Positions 1-11,159 of a stretch of 64,000 bases of DNA are shown one piece after another. Position 1 is the first letter of the stretch. Every line of letters starts with the position of its first letter. A program made the translations under genes and the position numbers. The stretch spans positions 2,170,001 to 2,234,000 of the forward strand of contig VNKQ01000004.1 in NCBI GenBank assembly GCA_016508695.1, read 5' to 3'. The notes beneath the pieces were generated by a model. It worked only from the letters and a program-made list of their open reading frames with translations, ran no database searches and was not told the DNA's origin. The stretch is from Hyphodiscus hymeniophilus. Its lineage: Eukaryota; Ascomycota; Leotiomycetes; Helotiales; Hyphodiscaceae.

Positions 1-85
1 GCACGATGATGAGGTTATACCTAAGTATGCTGCTAGTCAGGTCATTGGACGTGTCAAGGGGCAGACGCCTACTTTGGAGTTGTAG
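1..85 (+). CDS. 3' end of an unidentified gene (partial)
   Basis: The window opens inside an open frame (codons from base 2) that reads HDDEVIPKYAASQVIGRVKG and a few more residues, then stops at TAG 83-85. The composition is protein-like and the frame is uninterrupted, so this is probably the C-terminal tail of a gene whose body lies to the left. At 27 residues the family cannot be named, and chance openness of so short a stretch cannot be excluded. Confidence 0.4.
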   Translation, partial: HDDEVIPKYAASQVIGRVKGQTPTLEL

Positions 86-3053
86 GGAAGGAGGAAAGAA
101 AGCTTTAGGATTAGGATTGTATTGATATCACGGCAAGTATGCACGGTTTTGATTGGCTCCCTCCTATATTCCCAATCATGATCCAGTCGAACGATATGGA
201 GGTCGCCTCGCTGTGGAGCCAAAAAGCAGCGACCAGCGACGCCGGCTCACTCTCCTGCCCAGCGGTGGGCACCTACACTCATACCCCGGATTCCCCCAAA
301 CCCACTAAAGTCTAAAGGTAGGTCTGAAGCACGGAAGGAATCGGGCCGTCCACCCAGCTGCCCACTGCCCCAGTCTCCAGATGTCCAAAAGAGGTTCTCG
401 CACCAGTTGATCCCACCATGCAGGAAGGAAGCTTAATCGCTCGTTCTGCTCCGTGGGGGTGGGGATAGCCTACAGTAGGGTATGGATGGGAATAGAAAAT
501 CACCTCCATTCCTCGTGGTGCGCTGTAACGCCCACGTAGAATTGCCAAAGGAAGGAGGTTTGATTTAGAGAATCTGGGAGGGGAGGCTTTTTTCATGTAG
601 GCAGGACATGGCTTCCATGACCTCGGGTATCTATCATATATCACTTCCTCTGTAGACTGTAGACCTGTAGATTTTTTTGATCCTGAGAGCTCGAATCCGA
701 TCGAACGAAAGACGCCTAGCCTATAAAAATGCACCTGAGAGCGAAGGTGGTATGAGCTAAGCGTTGCGTTGCAAGTAGCCACACAGAAACGTCCGACATC
801 CTTCTCAAAAGTCAAAGTCAAACCTCAATCTCCACCCGTGCCCACGGCATATGAATTCCAAGGGTGGTTTATCATGTCACAGAAGACGCCTTGGTTCAAG
901 CCGCCAACCTCCCCCGGCGGCTGGGCTTCTCTGACAGAGTAGTGACACATTGGATTTTGGATTTTGGACACCCAGGAGGCTCCAGCCGTTTACGGCCAGG
1001 ACGGTGAGGGGACGGTACTGAAAGGGCTAACGGTAGATGCTAAGCAAAGGGGCAGCGTGCAGAGGATGGGGAAAGCTTGCTGGAAGTTTCCTATGTTTTA
1101 GTAGTAGTAGTAGTAGTCATCATTCATCGTCCTTCTGGTGCTCGGGAGTCGGGATGGTCAATGTCAAGAGCCCGGGGCTGCTAGAAACTCTCCTCCTCAC
1201 TTTCAGTCTCAGACCACGCATTTCGGGCTGGGCATGCAGCCACAATCACTGGGGTTCCGACTTTCGGCACTCAGCGAAGACATGTTTCTGTCCGGGGAAC
1301 ATAGCATGGCGAGCGTGGGCTGGGCTGGGTATTGTTCTTGTTCTTTGTCTGGGTCTGTGGAGGTAGAGAATGCGGAGGGCGGTGAGGGGGACGGTATTCG
1401 AGAACAATAATGATTCTTCTCATGGACTACTACTACTGGAGTACTAAGTGCCGCACACTCAGCGCTGGCGACGGAAAAACCAAAGGTCGAGCGAGGGGAT
1501 GGAGGATGTTCCGAGACTAGCGGGGGACGGCCGACGAGAGTAGTGTAATAGAATGGGTATGGGTAAGCTGAGAGTAAGACTAAGGACCTCGTAGCTTTAA
1601 CTCTAACTCTAAGTAAAAGAGAGACCGGAAAAACATCTCCTTCCCTCCGTAGAATGGTAGAGTAGTAGAGTGGTAGAGTGGTAGAGTGGTAGAGTGCTGC
1701 CTGTACTGCTCTGCTGCTGCTGCTCTTGAGTGTCGCATTGTCCGTCGCACAATCATGTCTTTGTGATCTTTGTGATCTTTGTGATCCTTCTATTCTTCCT
1801 GTTCTTCCTATTCTGTCTGTATCCAGTCCTTCCCTCTGTGTACTGTATCAAGCTCATCTTTTCCTCCTCGCCGCACTGGTGCATCCTTTCCCGTGACAGG
1901 CTGGCATGGCCGATGGTCTCTGACAGCAGTGACAGGACAGGACAGGTCAATACCGGGGGTCCGTGGTGGTCAGTGGTCAGTGGTCAGTGGCCAGTGGTCA
2001 GTGGTCAGCACAAGCCACGCGCACCCGGATTCCGACCTCTCAGCGAGTCCCTACAGTAATACTCCCTCGCTACTGTACACTGTATGCAGGCATTGCAGGC
2101 AGAGTGCAGCACAGTAGGGTCGCAGACAGACCCCAATAGCAAGGGCCCAGCCCAGCCACGCCACGCCACGCCACACCACACCACAACATCCGCTGCTTAA
2201 TGCTTACCTACTTACCTCCGTTTCTGCTCTGCTTCTGCTCTGCTCTGCTCTGCTCTGCTCTGGTCACTGGTGCGTTGATGATCCGCCCTTTCTTTGCCCC
2301 ATTTTGATTTGATCCTTCTTCTCGCCCGCTCAGATCTCTCTTCTCTTTCTCCCCCTACTACTCCCCCCCCCTACCACCAGTAAGTACCCTTCCCTCCTTT
2401 CCACTACTCCTCTTCCCCACACCCTAAAACTCGATTATCTACCAAAAGTACCTGCCACATCTCTCTCCTCCCTCCTCCCACCTCCGCCTTCCCCCCCCCC
2501 ATCCCATCTTGCAACTGCCATCCGCTCTCCACCTTTCCACTCTACCCGCTCCCATACTCTATTCATTCACTACCCGCACATCTCCCCTACTATCCGCACC
2601 CTCCCACACCATTTCTTCCCCCCTAGCCCCCCTCCCCCGGACAGACAGGCACACAGACAGACCAACGAGACGATCAATTGCCCGCACCCGAATCCTCTCA
2701 CCCTCCACCCTCCCTACTCGGCAAACTTCCTCCTCCCCTTCTTTCACGCCACGCTACTCCCCCCCATCACTCCGCTACTTCGAACCTCCTCTCCTCGTCC
2801 CTGTCATCGATCTTTCCCCCCTCCCCCTTCCAACGCAGAAACACACACCCACGTGAGGGTAGACATTGAGACTGGGAGATGCTTCTCACTGGACTCGACT
2901 GTGCGAGAAGTCCCGTCTCTCGCCAATAGGGATGCCGGTTCTCGCGCACCACCAGAACCTGATGATCAGTAACGAACCCTCTCCTCGAACCCCATCAACG
3001 ACATCAACGATACCCTCGAACTGCGTCGACCTGACGATCCCCTCCCTTCCACC
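86..3053. other. Long repeat-rich upstream region of the hexose transporter
   Basis: No convincing gene is seen. The stretch holds several low-complexity blocks: a TAG triplet run near 1100-1117, an 8-bp GGTAGAGT tandem at about 1655-1696, a TGTGATCTT tandem near 1759-1785, a TGGTCAG tandem at about 1968-2008, CCACG/CCACA runs near 2155-2180 and CTCTG runs near 2225-2262. From about 2330 to 2840 it becomes strongly pyrimidine-rich on the plus strand (C/T with poly-C tracts), typical of the zone before a transcription start or a long 5' leader in filamentous fungi. The 169-codon minus-strand frame at 312-821 has no recognisable protein character and I do not count it as a gene. Confidence 0.5.
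1100..2262. repeat. Cluster of short tandem repeats
   Basis: At least six different micro- or minisatellites with units of 3, 5, 7, 8 and 9 bp lie within about 1.2 kb (near 1100, 1655, 1759, 1968, 2155 and 2225). Unit identity is seen by eye; copy numbers are low (3-7). The dense clustering in the presumed promoter of the sugar transporter is unusual compared with the rest of the window. Confidence 0.7.
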
Positions 3054-4826
3054 ATGGCAATAGCCATGGCCTGGCACAAACCCGACAATGTCGCTGGCTC
3101 CTCAGCGCCGGCCATCATGGTCGGATTGTTCGTCGCGTGCGGTGGACTCCTCTTCGGCTATGATACTGGGTGAGTCGACCTCGAACGAGCACGACGACGA
3201 TGGACACTGACGGTGTGTAGCACCATTTCCGGGATATTGGCCATGAACGCCTTTCGCAAGCAGTTCTCGACGTATTATCTCGATGCAAATGGCCATCCCA
3301 ACGTATCGCCGGCACAGCAATCGCAGATCGTCTCGATATTGAGTGCAGGGACATTCTTCGGTGCACTCCTCGCCGCGCCTCTGGGTGATAGACTCGGTCG
3401 TCGGCTATCCCTCATCATCTCTGTGGGCATATTCTCCTTCGGCGTATTGCTTCAGACTTGTGCGATGAATATTCCCCTACTCATCGCGGGAAGGTATGCG
3501 ATTTTGTCTTCCGAACGTCTACTACACAAGCTGACTGGCCTCTACAGATTCTTCGCGGGTCTGGGTGTGGGCACCATATCCGTCCTTGTTCCACTGTATC
3601 AATCTGAAATGGCTCCAAAATGGATTCGAGGGACCCTGGTTTGCGCTTATCAATTCGCTATTACTTGTGGTCTCCTTCTGGCTGCAATTGTCAACATCAC
3701 CACGCAACACTTGGAACATCCCAACGCCTTCCGGATACCTCTCTCTCTACAATTCATCTGGGCCGGTGTGCTCATGCTCGGTCTCATCCTTCTACCCGAA
3801 ACTCCCCGATATCTCATCAAACGTGGTCTCCATGCTTCGGCGGCTTCTGCCCTCAGCCGTCTTCGACGACTGGATATAACACATCCTGCTTTGATCGAAG
3901 AGCTTGCAGAAATCGAAGCCAACCACGAGTATGAACTCAGCCTCGGCCCTTCGACATACCGCGATGTGTTCCTCGGATCACCTCACCTAGGCCGCCGACT
4001 CCTGACAGGTTGTGGTCTTCAAATGCTCCAACAACTTTCCGGATGTAACTTCATATTTTACTACGGTACGGTGTTCTTCCAGAACATCGGAATCAAATCT
4101 CCATTCACCGTCCAACTCATCACCAATGTCGTCAATGTGGCATCAACAGTCCCGGGCATGTTCCTCGTCGAGACTCTCGGTCGTCGGCGCCTTCTGATGA
4201 TTGGTGCCTCTGGCATGGCCATAAGCCAGTTTGTCGTAGCAGCAGTCGGCACTGCCGCTCCAGATGTACAGGCAGCAAACGTTGTACTTATCGTCTTCGT
4301 TTGCTGCTTCATCTTCTTCTTCGCCGCTTCCTGGGGCCCCGTTGTGTGGGTCGTCACATCTGAAATCTACCCACTCAAGGTTCGTGCCAAGTCTATGTCG
4401 ATCTCTACGGCATCCAACTGGCTCCTCAACTTCGCAATAGCCTATGGCACTCCTTATCTGGTCGCATCCGGGACTGGGTATGCCAATCTGGAAGCCAAAG
4501 TGTTCTTCGTCTGGGCTTTCTTTTGTGTACTATCGATCATCTTCGTCTGGAGCATGGTGTTTGAGACGAGCAAGATCAGTCTTGAGCAAATAGACGAGTT
4601 ATACGAGAGGGTTGACCGAGCCTGGAAGAGTAAAGCCTTCCAGCCCAGTTGGAGTTTCCAAGAGATGCGGGACGAAGGTGCATCATCTAGTGGAATCCAA
4701 CTCGAAGAAGAGACGGAATTGCACCACCGGACGGGTACCAGCACGAGCACCACGGAGAGTAGCGAGACGATGACGGAAGAAGACAAGATCATCGCGCAAC
4801 TTGGCGACGTTGATCTAAGCTATTAA
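3054..4826 (+). CDS. MFS hexose transporter, RCO-3/HXT-like
   Basis: Sugar porter of the major facilitator superfamily, expected in the plasma membrane. Exons are 3054-3169, 3221-3493 and 3548-4826, giving 555 residues, a normal length. The start MAIAMAWHKPDN is followed by TM1 and the FGYDTGTISGI motif, which is formed across intron 1. Visible signatures are GDRLGRRLSL (loop 2-3), a PETPRYLIKRG motif after TM6, QQLSGCNFIFYYG in TM7, WGPVVWVVTSEIYPLKVRAK around TM10, and FETSKISLEQIDELYE in place of the usual ETKGLSLEE. A C-terminal tail of about 70 residues is Ser/Thr- and acid-rich. The N-terminus and the tail resemble the RCO-3/low-affinity glucose transporter group, so it could be either a transporter or a glucose sensor; sequence alone does not decide. 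Intron 2 (54 nt) is a multiple of three without a stop. Confidence 0.92.
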
Positions 4827-7153
4827 TGTCTGAACAATTATTATCTGATTTTCCCACCTTTTATGTTGTTCAGCGTGGAGTTTCGTATTGGAGTTTGGCG
4901 AGGATAAGGTATCCATATCACACATGGACGGGTTGGGTCAGGTATCTGTTGGGCTATCTTTATCTATTCACCGGCGATTGGGGCACTCTTGTCGTCGTCG
5001 GGGAATATACACCATGGTCGTCCTACTTACGACTGGCTGGATAGCGGATGCTGTGGCCACAAAATGTTGATGTTATCTCCTGTATGTAGTTCAATTGAGC
5101 TAGCTGAGTACGGAATGTACTTGCTTGATACCCATGAGTTTCACTTTTATGCTGTACTGTGACTTGCCCAAGTACATGACGGTCGACTGAAAGTATCTGC
5201 CTGTGTTCGTTCTGGTCGTTGCTACTAGGTGCTTACACCTACGCACGAAACGTCCACGCGGTGCAAAGCCGCCGCATGGGGTATCTTCCAGGCATGCAGT
5301 GCAACAGCCAGCCCTACTGCACCCCAGACCCAGCGCGTTTCCTCCGCGGACCCAGGCCACATATCCTCTGCATCCCATCCCATCGCCTTCCAATCCTCCT
5401 TCTCCTTCTTCCGTCCACTCTCTCTCTCTCGCACCGCCATCGAGAGAGAGAGAGAGAGGGATGGGGATGGGGAGTCGAGAAAGAGAAACTTGGGGGGAAC
5501 ACTGAGGGGGAGTATGTGAGACGTTAGATAGATGGATGGATGGAAGGATGGATAGATAGATAGATAGATAGATAGATGTATATACAGCTAGCTACGCCGT
5601 CGCACATCTTCAGCCTCCTTTCCTTTCCCTACCGTACTGAACTATATGAGCCCATGCTCTCGCATCTCGCATCTCCTTCTCCATCTCCTCCTCCTTCGCC
5701 TCCTCTCGTCAACGTACTCCAAAGCAAGCCCCGTCAGTGATTTCTTTCTCCACTCCATGCTCTACCCTCAACTCTCTTCTTCTTCTTCCTACCTTTCTAC
5801 CATTCCACCTCACACCTCTCCACCTCTCCACCTCCACCCTTCCACCCTTCCACCCCTTCCTTCCAGAAGCCCCCTCCCGCAATTTTTTTTATTTTTCATA
5901 GTTACAGACTCACAAACTCACAGTATTTTTCCGCGAACAAAACAACCCGCCGAGTGTCCTCCCGAGCCCCTCGTCTCTATTCGCTCGACTCGCTCCGCTC
6001 GCGTGAACGCGCCACCTTTCGGCCCTTCTCTGACCAGGGGCTGGGGCTCCACATTCGGACTTGACTTGTCTGTGGGAAAGCTGTGGGGAGATTTGGCTCT
6101 ATCATCTATGCAAGCCTGCCGTTTGTGGGGCGGGCTGGGGCTCAGGGGCGAGGTTGAAGTTGGGGAGGGAAGTGAATCTGGGGTATTGTGGGTTGGGTTG
6201 TGGGTTGTGGAGTTGAGAGGGTTGGGTGTGCTAGCGTTGTTGGGTTGTGTTGTGTTGTGTAGTGTTGTAGGGAGTGATGTTGTAATTTATAAGAGGAGGG
6301 TTCCAGTAAAGAAGGAGGTGATGGGTCAATTTTGCGAGTTAGCTGAGCTCGGTTTCGATTTATGACTTGTGTTAGGAACTCAGGAGAGAGTATCCGAGGC
6401 GGTTTCTGAGGTATGGGATAGGCTTTAGTAAGGACTGTAAGGTTATGTTTCCTCGTCTCTTGTGTTGCGTACAGGCGAGGCGAGATACCTATGGTTCTAC
6501 GGGGGTAGGCGAAGGGATGGATATAAGACGGGCAGTGAGTATTTATCTACTCATTGACTGTGAGAATGTAGATGAGGCTACGTTGGTTCAGGGTGAGATG
6601 CGGAAGCCTTCTACTTTTCTAATACGTCGTTGGATCTAGGGTGCTTCTAGTTGACCCGGGGAGAAGAGGTTTGTTTTTATAGTGATTGCCGGGTTTTGGT
6701 GATTGTTGAGGACGGGATAGTATATCGAAAGTGGCATTTGAAGCTGGAGATAATATAGTGTTGGTGCTTTTCAGTTTATGGTGTTTTGTTCCTTCTATCT
6801 GCTTTCTCCTGGTCAACTCTGACGTGGTTGCTCTGACAGCAAGAGGCACAAAAGCGCTCTTTTTGAATCGAAAGGTAGGTCGTTTGACAAAGTATCAAAT
6901 CAGATACCTAGTACCACCCGGGATGGTAATTGGTCGGATAATAGTAATGTTGAATCTTATGGCGGGTGCATTGTCGAAATGTCAAAACGTATCATTAAGG
7001 CGTGCAAGTGATTGAGAGTTGAAGTGTTATATAGTTTATGAGTAGGTTCCCCTTCGCTTGTAGTCTCTTGGTGACTGGCCTCATTGTGAATCATTGCAAT
7101 TTATTCTATGTACAGGAACGAGCTGAGCCATAGTGCATACTCGTATCCATTCT
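4827..7153. other. Long intergenic region with simple repeats
   Basis: This is the space between the transporter and the convergent NADAR gene. It contains a GA run (about 5443-5458), a GATA/GATG tetranucleotide tract (about 5524-5577), pyrimidine-rich DNA (5660-5880) and G/T-rich DNA (6170-6280). The plus frame at 5646-6365 is open for 239 codons but is low-complexity Ser/Leu/Pro followed by Gly/Val/Leu, as expected from skewed base composition, so I do not call it. I recognise no RNA gene or transposase remnant. Confidence 0.4.
5524..5577. repeat. GATA/GATG microsatellite
   Basis: A tetranucleotide tract made of GATA, GATG and GAAG units, ending in six uninterrupted GATA copies. It is intergenic and is preceded by a separate GA dinucleotide run at about 5443-5458. 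Confidence 0.8.
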
Positions 7154-8863
7154 CTAATTCCATGGTGTCCAGCGTGCCGGACCACGAGGAATGTGCTTCG
7201 TTCCATTTTCTACCCTAGTCTGTCTACCTTCCATCATTGCCATCGAACCTGCGTTACCGTAGGGTGGCTTAGGGTTGTGAGAAGACTGGCTCTGTTGGCG
7301 TTCCATACGTGGTTCTCTCGCCCGGATTTGTCTTCTGACTTTCATGAGGGCCTTGCCCAGCATGTTCTCACCCCAGCTTGCCCTGTCCTGCATCGCGTTG
7401 TCTTTAGTCAATCCGATTCCCATGATCGAGTCGAAGTGCAATGCAACCACGATTTCTCTTTTCCCGGTAGACAATAATAGGTTCTTCAGCTCAGAACCAT
7501 TTTTACCAATGGTCCGGGTAAACTTGAACAAGTTGGCTTGATCAACTATCTTTTGACAATGCTTGATCCACGTATAGTCATTGAAGCCCACGATGGACCG
7601 GCTCAATTGGATGATTTCTGTATTGTTGGTAGCTCGCAGGATTGCTTGGGCCTGGACACCATCGAAAAAAATCATCGCTTGGTGATAGAAGATGAACCTC
7701 ATAATCGTTAGGGTCAAAATTCGCTTGATCATTTGAAGAGCCACTTACTGGTTGGCACTGCCAAAGCTCTTACCATCAAGATCTGTGAAAGGCGTCTCAG
7801 TAGACAGCCAAAACCTAATGTCTGTTCCACTGTTGAAGTCCAGGAATAGAATCGTATCTTCAGCCTTTGGCAGTTGAGAGAGCGATTCGAGTTTTGTATT
7901 GTTAGTAATCTTTTTCAGCTTCAACGAAACCTGTTTGCTGTCCTCGGTTGCTGAGGATTCGGAGCAAGATTCACACTTTAGATCCATTCGCTTCTTTAGA
8001 GCTCCATCATCTGTGTCGTCTTTACGAGCACTCTCTCGGTGGACGTCAATGTTCATGGAGGATGTGAACGATTCTGACATGGCTCCAAGTATTCGTGCAT
8101 CATCGTCCAGTAACCGTACCCAGAAGAAAATCTTCAGATCGTTCTCCGCCTGCTGTCGTAGAATTGGCTTGATTTCGAGCTCCCAATCCCTGATAATCAT
8201 GTCGACATGGATGATGTCGTGAGGCTCGTCTTCATCGCGATGAGCGAGCATCCTTTCGCCACAGTTAGCGTGGCTCGAACCACACTTAAACTCTTCAAGT
8301 TTAATGTCCAAATGTGTTTGAAATCGTGGAGGGTGGGAGTCCAGAGACTGTAGAATAGCTGCCACCCCTTGACGCGAACTCTTACGATGGAGTGGGCCAT
8401 CGACAGATCAATATACTATTCAGCAGCATAAAATTTGGATTCACAAGGCCAATAGTCTGTATGGTCCGAGGAGAATTTAACCCCCATCTGGTACTTACAT
8501 CTTCATGAAAGTGAATTTCTTTCCTCCGCTCAAGCTCAAGAGGTTGAATTGCTTGCTGATTGTATCACGAAACTCGGCCGCAGTTAGAAGACGAGGGTCT
8601 TCAGCTGCGACCTGCTTTGCTTCGATCTCTACAGAAAGATTGTGCGCAGCAATGTGAGCAATAGCGTCCGGGTGGTTCTTGCTCAAGAGCCACTTGACAA
8701 TGAAATGCTTGGGTTGTTCTCCTTGATTGGCTTGCACGAGAGAGGTGGTGGGTGCGGTAGTTGGGCCATCAGAGGCAGCTTGTGTGACATGCTCGTTGGA
8801 ATCCCGCTTCGCTCTCTTAAGAGTTGAAGTTGAGCCCGTAGATTCTGCTCTTCGTTTTGCCAT
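7154..8863 (-). CDS. NADAR (YbiA/DUF1768)-domain protein, divergent
   Basis: Three-exon model: 8863-8499, 8378-7749, 7697-7154, giving 512 residues. I chose the start MAKRRAES at 8863 over an upstream Met because the upstream stretch is not protein-like. The N-terminal 120 residues are basic with an NLS-like cluster; the middle (about 120-290) is unassigned. Residues about 295-455 fit the NADAR fold: FWLSTETPFTDLDGKSF, then SANQFIFYHQAMIFF at 329-343 where family members have xEHYxxxxKAxxF, W375 in DYTWIKHC, LKNLLLSTGK, DSIMGIGL where WGIGL is usual, and SWGENMLGKALMKVR. NADAR proteins are N-glycosidases acting on ADP-ribose derivatives or riboflavin intermediates. The usual signature Glu is Asn here and a conserved Trp is Met, so activity is doubtful. 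The intron 2 junction creates the SANQF motif, which supports the splice model. Confidence 0.8.
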
Positions 8864-10372
8864 CTTCTTGGTAGTGTGGTGGGGTCTGAAGTCGAAGTGC
8901 GAAGAAGTTTTGAAATGGAATATGCAACGTGACCAAAAATATAAAGTTACCTTAGCCAATGTTGTCTCCCTCGCTTACTTCAGGGACAAAATAAACAAAA
9001 GAACTTTTACTTGATTAAAAGAGATAGAAGAGTTCACCCCATACCTGAGTACGGGGCTAATCTCTCCTAAAGTTATCTACGGGTGGGGGAAGAGGGGAAT
9101 TCAGGAATCGAGTTGTCGTACCACCCTCGGCCTGGTAATAAGGGCGGGTGGCTGTCGAGTTGTTAGAATGGGAGTTGTTGTACCACCCTCGGCCTGGTGT
9201 AAGGGCGGGTGGTTGTTGATAGTTTAGGCTCTTTGCGGAGCGACACCGTTAAGCTATGGGAGCTGTTTGTTGAATTGCAATAACCTTAAGAAAATATATA
9301 CATGAATGAGAGGAGCATGTCACAGTTAAGCGAAAGTCAATAACAAGATGTAACCGTCTTCACTTATTACACGGGAAATAAACCAATTTGGACCCAGCGC
9401 CTTTTATTGACGATTACATTCTCATTGTAGTTGAACTATCTATTTCACTCACAATCATCCGATGGCTTTTCTCTACGCTTGATGATTGAGAGGAGCCGGG
9501 AATCCGAATCCATCCGTCGATCAGTCGGTTGCGCGTGATTCGACAAATTTGTAACTTCGTGCTCAGTGAACTGTTGAATACCAGGAAGGCGACACGCAGC
9601 AAGCAGAACGAGAACTTGCCCTGCTATCGAAGGTCTGTCAGCATTGAAGCTCGTCGAACCATAGCAAGGTCTGGCATACAAGAGGGAAGAAATCCAAGTG
9701 TCAATCATAACGGCATGAGCGAACCCTCAGATGCTCATGAGATGAAGAAGACAACAACCTAAGCAGATCATACACTTTTCAAGCACGTTTGAAGAAAATG
9801 ACAAGCCACTTGAGGTGTTCACAAACAGCCAAGTAATATACGGCCGATAAAGCACGCTTCGACATGAGAGATATCTTTGGTGTAGGAAGCTTGCATGCTG
9901 AATCTGTATTGTCTGCGTATCGACTAAAAATCAAAGACAGGAGGCAGGAGTTCGCGCCATTCTTCAAGTTGGTGGTCGAGTTGTGATACCACGTATAGAA
10001 ATCGGGCATCGTGGAGACTCGCCCTTGTTGCTTAAGGGTAAAGCAGGTTGTGAACTCTGTTCAGCAGCTGACGAATTGAAATGCAAGCAAGGAAGTAAAG
10101 AGATGACTCTTTCTCAATACTGGCGTCTTCATGGGCAGTGAAGTGACCAGGCAGTGGGATAGAGAACTCAATGTCTGAACGTAACATAGAAAAGAAATTG
10201 AGTAGCACACAATTTTCATTCTTCATCCGTCTCAAACTCCCGTACGCCATGAGCCCAACCCTGTATCCTGCAGCCTAACTCCAGTCGAACCCTCCTTTGT
10301 ACAAACCTAGCATACCTGTCCAGTTCCCAGAGCACAGCATCTGAAGCAAGGCAAATGCACCCTCCAGTCATA
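8864..10372. other. Intergenic region with a tandem hairpin repeat
   Basis: This lies between the start of the NADAR gene and the end of the bHLH gene. Apart from the tandem repeat near 9110-9225, I see only short frames (9445-9762 on both strands, 9779-10250 minus) with no recognisable protein family and no good splice framework. Confidence 0.4.
9110..9225. repeat. Two tandem copies of a ~60-bp hairpin-forming unit
   Basis: Two near-identical units share ACCACCCTCGGCCTGGT, then TAAGGGCGGGTGG, spaced about 60 bp apart. Within each unit, ACCACCC and GGGTGGT form complementary arms around a loop of about 18 nt. The units lie about 250 bp upstream of the NADAR gene start. They could be a palindromic mobile repeat or a regulatory element; sequence alone does not decide. 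Confidence 0.6.
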
Positions 10373-10852
10373 TCACCTCCTCATCCCATCATCAACCTGA
10401 CCACCCGCCGACTCGATCTGCCCCACCAATTTTCTCCTCTCTGCTAACTGCGCTCTCATATAATCCACCGTCTTCTTGAGCACCACACTCTCACTCCTCC
10501 CCTGCCCTTCCAACCCAGGTACCAATTCCGTCAATCTGTCAAAGCCCTCTCGAATAGCTTGTCTGCGTTTCTGTTCTGTTCCAGCAATCAGCTCTATTCA
10601 AAAGCCACCTCTCCTCTCAGGTAAGCGCTCTGCAGAAACAGACCACCTCCTGAACCGAGAAGCGCAGGAAAAGAAGAACCGACCCGAAGCAATATGATTC
10701 GCCTTTTTCTCGTGCTCACTCAATCTAGGCTTTTCATCCAGATTACCATTAATGGACCCCGCATTCGCAGAGCCTTCGCGCTGTGGTGAAGTAGACATGT
10801 TGGCTTTGACTTCAACATCATCCCCGTCGTCGGAGGCTTTTTCCTTCTTCAT
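10373..10852 (-). CDS. bHLH transcription factor, Ino4-like
   Basis: Exons 10852-10684 and 10575-10373 give 123 residues; a downstream Met at 10798 would give 105. The basic region spans the splice: LSEHEKKANHIAS joined to EQKRRQAIREGFDRLTEL, then VPGLEGQGRSESVVLKKTVDYM, a complete helix-loop-helix that includes the H-E-R-type DNA contacts (HIASEQKRR). It is probably a small heterodimeric bHLH protein of the Ino4 class, which in yeast binds phospholipid-gene promoters; that pathway role is inference. The required donor is GTCGGT, a weak non-consensus site, and intron 1 is 108 nt. Read without splicing, the frame breaks the bHLH, so the splice is well motivated. It is divergently arranged with the Maf gene. 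Confidence 0.8.
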
Positions 10853-11159
10853 TTATGCTGCAAGGCCCACCGATACGTAGCTTCCGAGGGTTTGCGGGGT
10901 GAATCGGGTTGTTGAGCAAGCTCGGCGTCACGTTCATCTCACAACATGATCTGCGCGAAGTCTTGCTTGTGAAATCGTCCGAAGATACTAAGTCGAAGCG
11001 TTGAACTGTCACATGCCGAAATGATCAAGTAAGGTAAGGTATGTACCGCAAGGCTAAAATTGCCGCCTCAGGGTTCGCTTCGATCTGCAGGGGCAATGTG
11101 CTCAGCCTTGTCAGCCACAACTCACCATCCGCACCTCGTTGATTGAACTCGAACATAAA
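10853..11159. promoter_or_regulatory. Shared divergent promoter, bHLH / Maf
   Basis: A 307-bp spacer lies between the start codons of two divergent genes and must hold both 5' leaders and core promoters. I did not identify a specific binding site in it. Confidence 0.5.

Noticed and set aside
312..821. 169-codon open frame on the minus strand
   Set aside because: No domain-like pattern, no splice partner and no repeat of the composition seen in real genes here; it lies in repeat-rich upstream DNA.
5646..6365. 239-codon plus-strand frame
   Set aside because: Low-complexity Ser/Leu/Pro then Gly/Val/Leu caused by C/T-rich and then G/T-rich DNA; no motif and no conserved-looking ending.
8197..8400. 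Minus frame starting MAHSIVRV inside the NADAR gene
   Set aside because: Out of phase with the NADAR exons; the acceptor at 8379 puts the other frame in register with both flanking exons.
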